Assembly (NCBI GenBank): GCA_965267435.1
Contig: OZ253960.1
Location: 4,898,001 to 4,962,000 of the forward strand
DNA length: 64,000 nucleotides
Direction: 5' to 3'
From: JAWPMT01 sp965267435
Lineage (GTDB): Bacteria > Bacteroidota > Bacteroidia > Cytophagales > Cyclobacteriaceae
Shown here: positions 33,144 to 43,900 of the stretch, in pieces
Layout: the number at the start of each line of letters is the position of its first letter
Position numbering within the stretch: the stretch's first letter is position 1
Program-made: the position numbers and the translations under genes
Notes under the pieces: generated by a model
The model's database searches: none
What the model saw: the letters and a program-made list of their open reading frames with translations, nothing else
Told to the model about the DNA's origin: nothing

Positions 33144-33210
33144 AAAATATGTTTCCCAGGACCTGGGGCTTCCAGATCTGGATTTGAAGAAGTTTATTGG
33201 CTGCGGCAGC

Positions 33211-35631
33211 TCATAGCCAGGAGTAGACCCGTTCGACGCGCGGACTGATGTTGGTAAGGATCTCATAGGGGATGGTATTTGCCCATTGGGCCAGGTCTGT
33301 TATATGAGGATTTGCACCCATCAATACCACTTCTTGTCCCACTTCACAGGCAATTTCTGTGACGTCAATCATTGACATATCCATGCAAATATTGCCTATG
33401 GTAGGAGCCAGAACTCCACCGACGTTGACCTTGCCAACGCCATTGCCGAAGGCTCGGAGATAACCATCCGCGTACCCCACGGGGATTGTTGCAATTTTGC
33501 TGTCTCGTTCTATGGTCCCTCTTCTTCCATATCCCACCGACTCTCCTTTCTTGAGATGCTTGATCTGGCTCACATAGGTGGAAAACTTGCCGACACTTTC
33601 CAGGCTCAGTTGCCCAACGGGGTCGATACCATACAGCCCTATTCCCAGGCGCACCATGTCATATTGATGTGATGGTTTTGTGACGATTCCTCCAGTATTC
33701 AAGGCGTGCTTGATGGGTGTGTACCCAAGGACTTCGGTCAATTCATCAAATCGACTATCGAAAAGTGACAGTTGCTCATCAGTAAATGCCTGCTGCGCCA
33801 GGTCCTCGGACGTTGCCAGATGCGTAAAAATGCTTTTCACTTGCTGAGGGGGAATGCCGGGCAGTTGTCCCAATAGCTGTGCGAACTCCTCTTCACCAAA
33901 GCCGAGTCGGTTCATACCGGTTTCCATTTCGAGATGGATAAATGGCGGGGTGGGCAAGCTGAGAATTTCCTTCAGCAGGTTCATGTTGTAAATCACCGGC
34001 TCCAGCTCATACCTTTTGAAATCCCCGAGGGATTCGACACTTGGATTCATCACCATGATGGGGACGTCGATGCCGTGTTCGCGGAGGAGTCTGCCTTCAT
34101 CGAAGTAAGCAACTCCCAAATAGTTCACGCCCTGGTACTGAAGGAAGTTGGCAATCTCCACGGCACCACCACCGTAGGCAAAGGCCTTCACCATGACCAT
34201 CACCTTGGTTTCCGGACGTAAGAGGCCTTTAAAGACCATAAGGTTCTTTCGCAAGCTTTCGAAACTGACACTCAATTGTGTCCTATGCCTTTGTTGTGCC
34301 AGCTGGCCAACAATCCGCTCGAAACCAAATGGCCGGGCGCCTTTTATCAATATCAGCTCTTCCCTGAACGGCGGCATGTGATTGAGAAAGTCCTGGGTCG
34401 ATTCATAAAAGTGACAATCCACGCCGTCGGGATCTGCTTGCCAGTGGACCTGATCAAATCCAATGGCGAAGAATCTGTCAATATGATTCTCCAGGAGCAT
34501 TTGCTTTACCCGGGCATATACCTCCGCCTGTTCCAGCCCTGTTTGAAGCACTTCCGACAAGATAAGGGCCTTCTTCCGGTGTAGCGTCCGTTGTGCAGAT
34601 TGAGTTTCCAGGGCCGATTGCAAACCGATAAGGTCGTTGTTATAGCTATCGTCAATCAGATAGGAATCATTGATGCCTTTTTTAAGCGACAAGCGCATGT
34701 CCACTGATGGAAGAAGCCGGATACCTTGTTGTATCTGCTCCTCCTTCACCCTGAGAACCATAGCGCACGTGACTGCATGAAGTAAGTTCTCCACAAATGG
34801 TTCCTGGTGGAAAGGCAGTGTTACTACCGCTCTTTCCTGACCCCACGAGATAACGCTTTGGAGGTCTTGCCCCTCAATGAGGATATCCGCATCGTTGTTT
34901 TGCGTGGACCAGGTCAGAACTTGGGGTCCGTTGAGCTCCCCCAGGACTTCACGCACCATCAGATGCTCATGCCGGCAAATGACCAGTTGGCTATTGGCGA
35001 ATAGCTGTGCCTTGGAGCGGGCTTTGTCGATTTTTGAAGTGAAGCCCTCTGCATGGGCCTCTCCGATGTTGGTGAAGATGCCAATGGTTGGGCGGATCAT
35101 CCGCTCCAGGTTAGGCATTTCATTAGGTTGCGAGATGCCTGCTTCAAATATGCCCAGGTTATGTTTGTCCGCCATCTCCAGCAGTGAGAGCGGCACACCG
35201 ATTTGAGAGTTGTAGCTCTTGGGGCTCTTTACTACGTTGAAGGCCTGACCCAGCATGGGGGCGAGCCATTCTTTGACGATGGTTTTACCATTGCTGCCGG
35301 TAATGCCGATAACAGGATAGTCAAAAAGCTGACGATTGTATGCCGCAATCTGCTGGAGGGCATTCACCGTCGAAGGCACCACGTAAAAACCTGCATCCAA
35401 GCGTTCATCTGGGAGCTTCTCAACGAGGAACTGGCGGACACCTTTTTCAAAGGCATCTATGACAAAGTCATGGCCGTCTCTCCACGGACCCTTGAGCGCC
35501 ACAAACAGACATGATGGGGCATTTCGTATTTGACGGGAGTCAGTGATTATCTGTCGAATATGGCCTTCGTGGGTTTTTGCAGCCGGCAATCCCAGAATTC
35601 CCTCAAAGTCGCAGAATGGCGTTTCTCTCAT
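33211..35631 (-). CDS. Bifunctional MurF / alanine racemase
   Basis: An 806-residue fusion typical of Bacteroidota. Residues about 1-435 form MurF, the UDP-MurNAc-tripeptide:D-Ala-D-Ala ligase, with the P-loop GITGSNGKTIVKEWLAP and later GIFEAGISQP; residues about 445-806 form alanine racemase, with the PLP Lys482 in MVMVKAFAYGGGAVEIA, and GIGLYGIDP and NICMDMSMID downstream. One chain therefore makes D-Ala and adds the D-Ala-D-Ala dipeptide, though Ddl, needed in between, is elsewhere. The joined arrangement is known, not novel. Confidence 0.95.
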   Translation of the reverse strand: MRETPFCDFEGILGLPAAKTHEGHIRQIITDSRQIRNAPSCLFVALKGPWRDGHDFVIDAFEKGVRQFLVEKLPDERLDAGFYVVPSTVNALQQIAAYNRQLFDYPVIGITGSNGKTIVKEWLAPMLGQAFNVVKSPKSYNSQIGVPLSLLEMADKHNLGIFEAGISQPNEMPNLERMIRPTIGIFTNIGEAHAEGFTSKIDKARSKAQLFANSQLVICRHEHLMVREVLGELNGPQVLTWSTQNNDADILIEGQDLQSVISWGQERAVVTLPFHQEPFVENLLHAVTCAMVLRVKEEQIQQGIRLLPSVDMRLSLKKGINDSYLIDDSYNNDLIGLQSALETQSAQRTLHRKKALILSEVLQTGLEQAEVYARVKQMLLENHIDRFFAIGFDQVHWQADPDGVDCHFYESTQDFLNHMPPFREELILIKGARPFGFERIVGQLAQQRHRTQLSVSFESLRKNLMVFKGLLRPETKVMVMVKAFAYGGGAVEIANFLQYQGVNYLGVAYFDEGRLLREHGIDVPIMVMNPSVESLGDFKRYELEPVIYNMNLLKEILSLPTPPFIHLEMETGMNRLGFGEEEFAQLLGQLPGIPPQQVKSIFTHLATSEDLAQQAFTDEQLSLFDSRFDELTEVLGYTPIKHALNTGGIVTKPSHQYDMVRLGIGLYGIDPVGQLSLESVGKFSTYVSQIKHLKKGESVGYGRRGTIERDSKIATIPVGYADGYLRAFGNGVGKVNVGGVLAPTIGNICMDMSMIDVTEIACEVGQEVVLMGANPHITDLAQWANTIPYEILTNISPRVERVYSWL

Positions 35632-35668
35632 GACCAGAAGTTCAGCGGACTAATCCGCTATGGGCATG

Positions 35669-36496
35669 TCAGTCGCGGAAGATGAGCATAGGGATATTGG
35701 TATCAATGGCGATGTGTTTAGTGACTGATTTTTTGAAGATTCGCTGCCAAAAACTATGCTTCTTCGGCATCATGGCCAGCATATCGAGGTCATGGGCAGT
35801 GACGAATTGATTGATGCCTTCGGGAACTGATTTGGCTTCTACGGTCCGGATGGAGGTGTCTACATCGCCAAGCACCTTCCTCAGTTTCGCCAGGATCTCT
35901 TGGTCCTGTAGTGAAATCGAGTCGGTGTTTGACTGGATATGGAAGACCAAGAGCTCGGCATCGAAGATCTCGCAGGTTTTCTTCAGTATCCCGTAGGTCT
36001 CTGTGGTGATGGAGCCCATGTATTCGAATGCAAAACCGACCTTCTTAGGAGCCAGTCCCACGAAATTCTCCGGTATGACGAGTATCGGCACCTCGATCAC
36101 ATCAATGACATCCGTCGAGCGGGTGCCCAAAAGGTGTTCCATGGTCTCGTGCTTTTCACGAGTGCCCATGATGATGAGATCGATCTTTTTCTCTTTCGTT
36201 TCCGTGTAGATCGCATCTGTGAGGTAAGCAATAAATCTATCGGCCTCATGTGGCACGTCCTTGAGTTCGATCAGTTCAGACTCCAGTTCTTCGAAAGAAG
36301 CCTTCACTTGTTCCTCGTAGTCCGCCAGGATCTCTTCTATGATTCCGCCTGTGATCTCAGGGTGGGGTGAGTGGACATGCACAGCATTGACCATGTGGAT
36401 CTTGGCGCCGGTCTTTTTCGCAATAATGATGGCGCTCTTCAGCGCATTCTTCGCACACTCGGAGAAGTCTACGGGTACCAATATATTCTTGATTTC
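35669..36496 (-). CDS. Tandem universal stress protein
   Basis: A 275-residue protein with two UspA domains. The first (IKNILVPVDFSECAKNALKSA to about residue 145) contains the ATP-binding signature LIIMGTREKHETMEHLLGTRS; the second (about 150-275) is more degenerate, with KKHSFWQRIFKKSVTKHIA at the end in place of a clear ATP loop. The ATG at 36496 (MEIKNILV) is used. It stands divergent from ppk1. Stress or envelope response is inferred from family. Confidence 0.87.
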   Translation of the reverse strand, partial: EIKNILVPVDFSECAKNALKSAIIIAKKTGAKIHMVNAVHVHSPHPEITGGIIEEILADYEEQVKASFEELESELIELKDVPHEADRFIAYLTDAIYTETKEKKIDLIIMGTREKHETMEHLLGTRSTDVIDVIEVPILVIPENFVGLAPKKVGFAFEYMGSITTETYGILKKTCEIFDAELLVFHIQSNTDSISLQDQEILAKLRKVLGDVDTSIRTVEAKSVPEGINQFVTAHDLDMLAMMPKKHSFWQRIFKKSVTKHIAIDTNIPMLIFRD

Positions 36497-36632
36497 CATG
36501 GCTTTTTGCAGATGGGTACTCACTAATTTATACGTTAGGTGCGGGAATCCAAATAAGTTTTTCTTGCATTTATCTTCTCGAGAAATTTACTTTCCCGTTC
36601 CATAACCTCCTTCATCTGCTACCCCCACGCCA

Positions 36633-38645
36633 ATGCCCGAATATCTCTATTACGATCGCGACCTGAGCTGGATTTCCTTCAACTATCGCGTGTTGATGGA
36701 AGCTCGAAATCAGTCTGTGCCATTATTGGAGCGCTTGCGGTTTGCAGCCATCTACTCTTCCAATTTGGATGAGTTCGTTCGCGTTCGCGTGGCGAGCATT
36801 CGATCCATTCAGGAGATCGACAAACAGAAGATCACCGAGTCGACGGGCGTGGAGCCTGGTTTGTTAACAGACATTCGGGCCAAGCTACGAAATCATCTGC
36901 AGGATTACGGAGCTGTGTTGGAAGACATTTTGGAGCGTTTCAAAGAAAAAGGCATCCACGTCGGAGCCTCTCTTCAAATGCTTTCAGACGAGCAAAAAGC
37001 TCAGGTCTCATACCATTTTCGGTCACGGGTTTTGGCTTATCTGCGCCCGCACGTCTTCGGTGTTTCCGGTGTTGAGCCCTTTTTGAACAATCAGCAGCTG
37101 TATTTGGGTCTCCGACTGGAAAAGGGAGGGAAGGAGTACTTTGCCTACGTCAATATCCCCTCGGATGTACTTCCGCGATTTCAATTTGTTCCGGGAGCTG
37201 ATGGCGAGTATTACTTCATTTACCTCGATGATATCGTTCGAGACAATGTGGGTCTGGTATTCCAGGGATATACCGTCCTGGAATGCAAGAGTGTGAAGCT
37301 CAACAAGGATGCGGATCTTCATATTGACGATGAATACTCGGGGGATCTTGTCGAAAAGATTGAAAAGCAGATCCAAAAGAGGAATCTCGGAACACCAGCT
37401 CGCTTCCTTTATGACAAGTCCATGTCAATGGAGATGGTCAACTACTTCACCATGGCGTTCAACCTCAAAGAAAGTGACCTCGTAGCAGGTGGGCGTTACC
37501 ACAACCTAAATGACTATTTCCAGATATTCAATCCCTCAAAGCACGACCTGGAATATGAGAAGCTGCCCCCTCTTAGGAGCAAACAAATCGACCAATACCC
37601 ATCAATCCTGGAGGCCATTGAGCAAGGAGATCGGTTACTGCACTTCCCCTATCAGACCTACGATTATGTCCTGCAATTCTTCAGTGCTGCGGCGGTAGAT
37701 CCAGATGTGGAGGAGATCTATGTTACCTTCTACAGGATGGCCAAAGACTCTGTGATCGGGGAGGCCTTGATCAGCGCAGCCAACAACGGCAAGAAGGTCG
37801 TTGTGTTCATGGAAGTAAAGGCGCGCTTCGATGAAGAAAATAATCTCCTCTGGTCCTCCAGAATGAAGGCGGCGGGCATCAAGATCATCTACAGCATTCC
37901 GGGGCTGAAGGTGCACGCGAAAGTGGCTCTCGTTCGCAAGAAGGAGAAGAGCTACGGCTTTTTTGGCACTGGCAACCTCAATGAAAAGACCGCGAGAATC
38001 TACTGCGACTATGGACTGCTTTCCTGTGATGAAGTGATGACCAACGAATTGTATCAGGTTTTCAAGTTCCTTCACAAGCAGAAGCAGCCAGAGCGACTTA
38101 GCCAACTGATCGTTTCGCAATTCAACGCAATCCCTACATTCACCAGTTTGATCGATCGGGAGATAGCCCTGGCAAATGAGGGTAAAAAAGCAAAGCTGAT
38201 CGTGAAAGTGAATAATCTGGAGGAGTCCGACATGATCGCGAAACTCTATGAAGCGGCGGAAGCGGGTGTCGACGTGACCGTCCTTGCCAGAAGCATTTGT
38301 TGTTTGGTTCCAGAAACTTTCGGAATAAGAGTGGTGCGACTAGTCGACCGATATCTGGAACATGCGAGGGTATTCTACTTCCAAAATGATGGCAATGAAG
38401 AAGTCTACATGGGCTCGTCCGACTGGATGTCAAGGAATCTCCACCGGCGCGTGGAAGTAACCTTTCCGGTAAAGGATCCCTTATTGAGGCAGGAGATACT
38501 TACGATAGTCAACCTACAGCTGGCCGATAACACAAATGCTGTAGCACTCAGCAAAGACATGGAAAATGTGCCTGTGCCTGAAAGTGACCCCAAAGTGAAC
38601 GCGCAGAGAGCTACCTATTTCCAGGTCAAGGAATGGAATGATTGA
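36633..38645 (+). CDS. ppk1: Polyphosphate kinase 1
   Basis: A 670-residue PPK1, reversibly polymerising phosphate from ATP. The N-terminal domain opens YYDRDLSWISFNYRVLMEA and holds FAAIYSSNLDEFVRVRVAS; the catalytic C-terminal domains carry the phospho-His in IPGLKVHAKVALV and the metal- and ATP-contacting FFGTGNLNEKTARIYCDYG and EVYMGSSDWMSRNLHRRVE. Length is on the short side of the family. Downstream lies the convergent HD-PycTM gene and then two phosphate-related genes. Confidence 0.95.
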   Translation: MPEYLYYDRDLSWISFNYRVLMEARNQSVPLLERLRFAAIYSSNLDEFVRVRVASIRSIQEIDKQKITESTGVEPGLLTDIRAKLRNHLQDYGAVLEDILERFKEKGIHVGASLQMLSDEQKAQVSYHFRSRVLAYLRPHVFGVSGVEPFLNNQQLYLGLRLEKGGKEYFAYVNIPSDVLPRFQFVPGADGEYYFIYLDDIVRDNVGLVFQGYTVLECKSVKLNKDADLHIDDEYSGDLVEKIEKQIQKRNLGTPARFLYDKSMSMEMVNYFTMAFNLKESDLVAGGRYHNLNDYFQIFNPSKHDLEYEKLPPLRSKQIDQYPSILEAIEQGDRLLHFPYQTYDYVLQFFSAAAVDPDVEEIYVTFYRMAKDSVIGEALISAANNGKKVVVFMEVKARFDEENNLLWSSRMKAAGIKIIYSIPGLKVHAKVALVRKKEKSYGFFGTGNLNEKTARIYCDYGLLSCDEVMTNELYQVFKFLHKQKQPERLSQLIVSQFNAIPTFTSLIDREIALANEGKKAKLIVKVNNLEESDMIAKLYEAAEAGVDVTVLARSICCLVPETFGIRVVRLVDRYLEHARVFYFQNDGNEEVYMGSSDWMSRNLHRRVEVTFPVKDPLLRQEILTIVNLQLADNTNAVALSKDMENVPVPESDPKVNAQRATYFQVKEWND

Positions 38646-38662
38646 ATAGCTCTTCCGATCGA

Positions 38663-39886
38663 TCAATAGGGGTAGGGTGCTTTGAAGAACATTTCGGCAA
38701 TGACAAAAGAGATCACGGCGGCCACAAAACCAAACATGAAGATCGTATAACACCAGCGCAAGAGCCTGTATTTTCTACCCAGAACCGCTCCCAAAAAGTA
38801 GATGTCCCTGATAAGACTACTATAGAGGTAGTCGCCGTCTTGCAACATCTGCTTCATGGCCCACTCGTAGTCATTGAGATCCATACTGTGGAAGTTGCCA
38901 AAGAAGAGCAGGTTCGTTTCTTTGTTCTTGATATTGTCGCGGGTAAACTTGCCTTTGGATACATTGGGCCTGGTGGCGATGATCGCAAATACGATGGTCA
39001 CAAGGCACACGATCGTAAGGATCATCGAAGGGATGGTCAGATGCGGGTATTCCTCAATCTTACGAAACAGTACCGATATCATGATTGACAAGATCAGAGC
39101 GTTGATCGAAATCATGATGTTGGCCTTGTTATCCGCGATCGAACTCAGTTCAAGGTGGTTTTTTGACGTGAGTCGAAACATCGTCTCAATCCCTCTTGTA
39201 GGTGTCAGTCCTTTGGCTTCTTTCACCTTCTCCTTGAGTGTGTCTATTTTTTGCTGGAGTTTTTCGATCTCCTCATTCTTTTTCATAGACTTCAATTTCT
39301 TTTTGACCTGCTTCAGATTTTTCTGCTTTGCGGTTCGATAGCGTCCGCGAGCGTAGTCGGTAAAAAATGTATGTTCCTTGATGAACTTCTTGTTCATCTT
39401 CATCCACTCTGCGTCCTCTATTTCCACTCCCTTGAGTTGGCTGATCTCATTCTGCAGGAGACCAGATTTCTCAAAGTAGTTACTGTCAGCGAGGTGGAGC
39501 AGGTCGGCGTCGCATAATACTTCTTCGATCTTGGTCTTCGGAGACTGGGGAATCTTCGTGGACATAATGCAGCCAGCTACCTTAGCAGCTTTGTGGTCGT
39601 CGTACCCCTGCTCACCCAAAAACTCCAGCACCATCTGCGTGCTGATATCCTCGTGGTTTTGAACGGATTGCCGATATCCCAAATCGTGAAACCATGCGGC
39701 AATTTGAAGAATTTCCATATCCTCCTGAGCCAGGTCGCTATGTTCACCAATTTCTGTAGCGGCCTCTACTACGAAGGTCGTATGTTCCAGAGAGTGGTAA
39801 CTGACATCTTCCGGCAGTTCCTCTTCAAGGATTTTGATGGCGAAAGACCGGGCTTTCTCGACGATGTCGGAAGGCTTTCCTGGCAT
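38663..39886 (-). CDS. HD-domain protein fused to a PycTM (Pycsar effector-like) membrane domain
   Basis: A fusion of about 407 residues. The N-terminal HD phosphohydrolase domain keeps its metal ligands: YHSLEHTTFVV, AWFHDLGYRQ, NHEDIS and LCDADLLHLA. A basic coiled coil follows (about 40 residues, KKLKSMKKNEEIEKLQQK-like). The C-terminus matches the PycTM family (DUF5706): ELSSIADNKANIMISINALI in the first helix, then two more membrane segments. PycTM domains are membrane effectors of cyclic-nucleotide Pycsar defence, but this core-type version has no cyclase beside it. The ATG at 39886 (MPGKPSDIVEKA) matches the family start better than the frame at 39937. Confidence 0.85.
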   Translation of the reverse strand: MPGKPSDIVEKARSFAIKILEEELPEDVSYHSLEHTTFVVEAATEIGEHSDLAQEDMEILQIAAWFHDLGYRQSVQNHEDISTQMVLEFLGEQGYDDHKAAKVAGCIMSTKIPQSPKTKIEEVLCDADLLHLADSNYFEKSGLLQNEISQLKGVEIEDAEWMKMNKKFIKEHTFFTDYARGRYRTAKQKNLKQVKKKLKSMKKNEEIEKLQQKIDTLKEKVKEAKGLTPTRGIETMFRLTSKNHLELSSIADNKANIMISINALILSIMISVLFRKIEEYPHLTIPSMILTIVCLVTIVFAIIATRPNVSKGKFTRDNIKNKETNLLFFGNFHSMDLNDYEWAMKQMLQDGDYLYSSLIRDIYFLGAVLGRKYRLLRWCYTIFMFGFVAAVISFVIAEMFFKAPYPY

Positions 39887-39983
39887 ATGAGGGAGGTATC
39901 CTACAATAATAGCAACTTCTCCAAATTGGATAGTCATAAATCTTTCCCGCTTGGTTAACTTTTAGACGGGAATATCCAAGCCA

Positions 39984-40898
39984 ATGTATCGTCTCTTTGC
40001 AATCGTCATTCTGGCAGTCGCCATTGTAGGAGGAAATAGTTGTCGACCAAGCAATTCGTTTACTATTGCAGACAGTCTGTTTTTGATCCTTCCCGTGTCC
40101 GATTACTACTATGACCTGAAGAAACCTGCGGACAAACATTTCCTGCCCTACGTTCTCTCCGAAATCTCCGGACTTACGTACACTCCGGACGATCGCCTGA
40201 TCTGTGTCGAAGACGAAGGTGGGCGAGTGTATTTCTACAATCCAGCGACGAGAGAGATCGACCACTCTATTAGGTTTTGGGGCCCGGGAGACTTTGAAGG
40301 CGTGGAGTTGGTCGATGAGCAGATCTTTGTTCTCGAGAGCAATGGAGACTTGTTCAAGTTCCCGCTTACGGAGGAAAAGGAAGTGGTCGCCACAAGGATC
40401 GAGACGGAGCTCAGGCGAGGGAACAATACCGAGGGCTTTGGGTACGACGCAGAGACCAATAGCCTGTTGATTGCGTGTAAAGACGAGCCGAACCTCAAAG
40501 ACACCGACCATGAACCCCGCACGGTCTATTCTTATGATTTGTCTTCGGGCGAACTAGGGACCCAGGCTAGATTTATGATCACCAAAGAGAGTTTGAAGAA
40601 ATTTTATGAGACTCACCGCGACTTTGACTACGAGATGGAGCGGATCAAGTTCAAACCTTCGGGCATTGCCTATCATCCGCTGGATAAGACTTTTTATGTA
40701 CTGGCGTCGGTGGGGAAATTGCTGGTCAATGTCAATGCGGAAGGGGAGATCATTGGGACGTACCCTATCCAGGCACGTGTGCTCAGTCAACCAGAGGGTA
40801 TCTGCTTTGCACCGAATGGTGATATGTACATAAGTAGCGAAGGTGAGGGGGACAGAGGCTATATCTTGAAATTCCCAATGGTCAAAAGGAAAAGGTAG
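39984..40898 (+). CDS. SdiA-regulated-domain beta-propeller lipoprotein
   Basis: A 304-residue lipoprotein: signal VIVLAVAIVGGNSC-like with the lipobox ending at Cys20. A YjiK/SdiA-regulated-type beta-propeller runs through the mature part: LPYVLSEISGLTYTPDDRLI, GPGDFEGVELVDEQIFVLES, NTEGFGYDAETNSLLIACK and LSQPEGICFAPNGDMYISSEG are successive blades. The family is sometimes linked to phytase-like propellers. It precedes the large phosphatase/kinase-like protein by 6 bases, so the two are probably cotranslated. The role is unknown. Confidence 0.82.
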   Translation: MYRLFAIVILAVAIVGGNSCRPSNSFTIADSLFLILPVSDYYYDLKKPADKHFLPYVLSEISGLTYTPDDRLICVEDEGGRVYFYNPATREIDHSIRFWGPGDFEGVELVDEQIFVLESNGDLFKFPLTEEKEVVATRIETELRRGNNTEGFGYDAETNSLLIACKDEPNLKDTDHEPRTVYSYDLSSGELGTQARFMITKESLKKFYETHRDFDYEMERIKFKPSGIAYHPLDKTFYVLASVGKLLVNVNAEGEIIGTYPIQARVLSQPEGICFAPNGDMYISSEGEGDRGYILKFPMVKRKR

Positions 40899-40904
40899 GG
40901 AACT

Positions 40905-43900
40905 ATGCCAATGAAAAAATCTATTTACTGCCTGCTTTTCGTCGGGTGCTCGTTTGTAGCCTGGACGCAGGATATGTCAGTTTATCTAATCGGAGACGCC
41001 GGCGAACCACAGCCTCAAGATCAAAACCTTGCCTATCTGGGTGAGAAGATAGCGAATGCCTCTCCTGACGATGTGCTCATATTCCTTGGGGACAATCTCT
41101 ATCCAAAAGGGTTGCCAAACCCTGAGGATCCTGATCGCGCCAAAATGGAGGCTAAACTCAATCCGCAACTGGACCTTATCAAAGCTTTCAAAGGCAGGTC
41201 CATCATGATACCCGGTAATCACGACTGGGCGCAGGGCCGTGCACAAGGGTGGCAAAACGTGCGAAATATGGCCAAATATGTGGCTGAGTACACAGGCAGC
41301 CCTGATATCTTCTTGCCGAGGAATGGCTGCCCCGGACCTGTGGAGATCCCTCTCAATGAAAAGGTCACACTGATCATTCTTGATACGCAGTATTTTCTGC
41401 ATTCGGAGGAAAAGGCCAGGGAAGAGGATGGTTGTGAGGCCCGTGGAGGATCTGATGCATTGGCACTCTTGCATGATATGGTCCTGCGCAATGCAGATAA
41501 ACACATCTTGGTCGCAGCGCATCACCCCATGTATTCCTATGGCCCACACGGAGGGAAGTTCAAGTTTTGGAAGACGAACCTTTTCCCCCTGACTGAGGCG
41601 AAGTCGATGAAGAACTTGTATATCCCGCTTCCGGGACTCGGTACTATTTACTGGGCTGCGAGAGCCGGGATTGGGAATATTCAGGACATCCCCAATCCTA
41701 AGTACAAGTTCATGCGCAATGTACTGGTGGACGCCATTGAAAAGGCAGACAATGTGGTCTGGGCAAATGGCCATGAGCATTCACTGCAATATATCAAGCG
41801 GGGCAAGAGCCATTATGTCGTGAGTGGATCAGGTAGCAAGACCTCCCACGTGACCTCCGGCCAGGGCACTCAATTTTTTCAGCAGGTAAGAGGCTTTGCG
41901 CAACTCACTTATCACGACGAGGGTGACGTGAATCTTAAGTATTGGGGGGGTGATACGCAGGAGCTATTGTACGAAGAAGATATCTACAGCAAGCAGGTGG
42001 TGACGGATGAGATGGAGTTGTCCAACAGGCCCAGTTTCAGCGGGCTTGTCAAAACCACATCAGCCAGCAGCAAATACGGGATTTCCAAGAGAGGTAGGTC
42101 TTGGCTTGGTAAGAATTACCGCGATACTTGGGCGGTGCCTATTGAGGTTCCCTATTTCGACATATTGGAGGAACATGGTGGCCTCGAAATTGTCAAGCGA
42201 GGAGGGGGACGGCAGACAACTTCACTGAGGTTGGTAGAAGAAAACGGTCGGCATCATGTGTTGAGGTCGGTGGAGAAGGATCCATCTCAGTTGTTGCCTA
42301 CTTCTCTGAGGCGCACATTCGCTGCTGACTTCTTGCAAGATCAGATCTCCTCGTCACACCCCTATGGCGCTTTGGCTGTGCCGAAGCTGGCGGATGCCAT
42401 TGGTGTGTACCATGCCAATCCGAAGCTGGTCTTCATTCCCGAGGATCCGGCCTTCGGCAAGTACCAGTATACTGTGGACAATACGATGATGTTATACGAG
42501 GAGAGGCCCAATGACGAGAACGCCTCTGAGCCCTTCTTCGGTGGCGGAGACGATGTGAAGGGTACACTCGACATGCTGGAAGCGGAAATCTATGATGACA
42601 ATGACAACTGGGTGGACCAGGATTTTGTCCTCCGCAGCAGGTTGTTCGATATGGTCATAGGCGACTGGGATCGTCATGATGACCAGTGGCGCTGGGTCGG
42701 AGTGGACAATTCGGATCGCAAGGGCCGACGCTATCGCCCGATACCCAGAGACAGGGATCAGGCATTCTTCACTACGGATGGTTTCCTGCCGAAGATTGCC
42801 GCATCGAAGTGGGCCGTGCCGTCTTCTGAGGGCTTCAATGAGGAGATGAAATGGGCCCCGGGCTTCAACTGGAATATGCGATTTTTCGACCGCACATTTG
42901 TCAGCGAGCCGGAGTGGTCAGATTGGCAAAGGGAGATTGACTTCATACAGGAGAACCTGACAGATGAGATCATCGATGAAGCCATTCAGGACTTGCCCCA
43001 ACCAGCCTATGATTTACGTGGCGAAGAGATCAAACGGATTCTGAAGGCCCGGCGCGATGGCATGGAAAAATATGCGCGTCAGCTATATGAGTTCCTTACA
43101 AAGGAGGTGGAAGTCGTCGGCACTCACAAGCATGAGTACTTCCTTGTCGAGCGCATTAGTGATAATGAGACGCGTGTTACGGTGACCAAACGCGAGAAGG
43201 ACGGAGACCTCAAGCAAGTCTACTACCAAAGAACATTTCAACACAAGGACACGAAGGAGATAAGACTTTATGGCCTCGGGGGCGAAGATGTTTTCGACGT
43301 GCAAGGTGATGTGAACAAGGGCTTGAAAGTCCGAATCATCGGGGGCGAGCAGGAAGACGTGATCACAGATGCGTCCTCCGTTCGGGGGTTGGGCAAGAAG
43401 ACGGTGGTCTATGATAACGTGTCCAATACCGAATTGACCAAGAGCTCAACAACACGCTCGAAATTGTCAAAGAAGGCGGATGTCAACGAGTACGATCGCA
43501 AATCATATGTTTATGATAAGGTCTATCCGCTTATAAGCGCCCAGTTCAACCCCGACAATGGCTTGTACCTGGGGCTGGGATTTTTGTCAATTGACTACGC
43601 CTGGAGGAAAAAGCCCTTCCGTTCACAGAACCTGTTTCTTGCCAACGGCGCACTCGGGATCGACTCCTACAATTTCAGGTATGAGGGTTGGTTCACGGAT
43701 GTCTTTGGTAAGTGGGGACTGCGCATCAGTGCCGAATTCCAGGAGCCCTTTTTTGTGACCAACTTCTTTGGTTATGGTAATGAAACGACCTTTGATTTTA
43801 CGGGTGACGAATCTGGCTTCACTGTGGAGCCCATTGATTACTATCGTGTGCAGACGGATCGGGGTCTGCTCCGACCCAATTTGGAAAGGAGCCTTGGCGA

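Noticed and set aside
33211..35631. MurF-alanine racemase fusion as a novel system
   Set aside because: This fusion is established and widespread in Bacteroidota.
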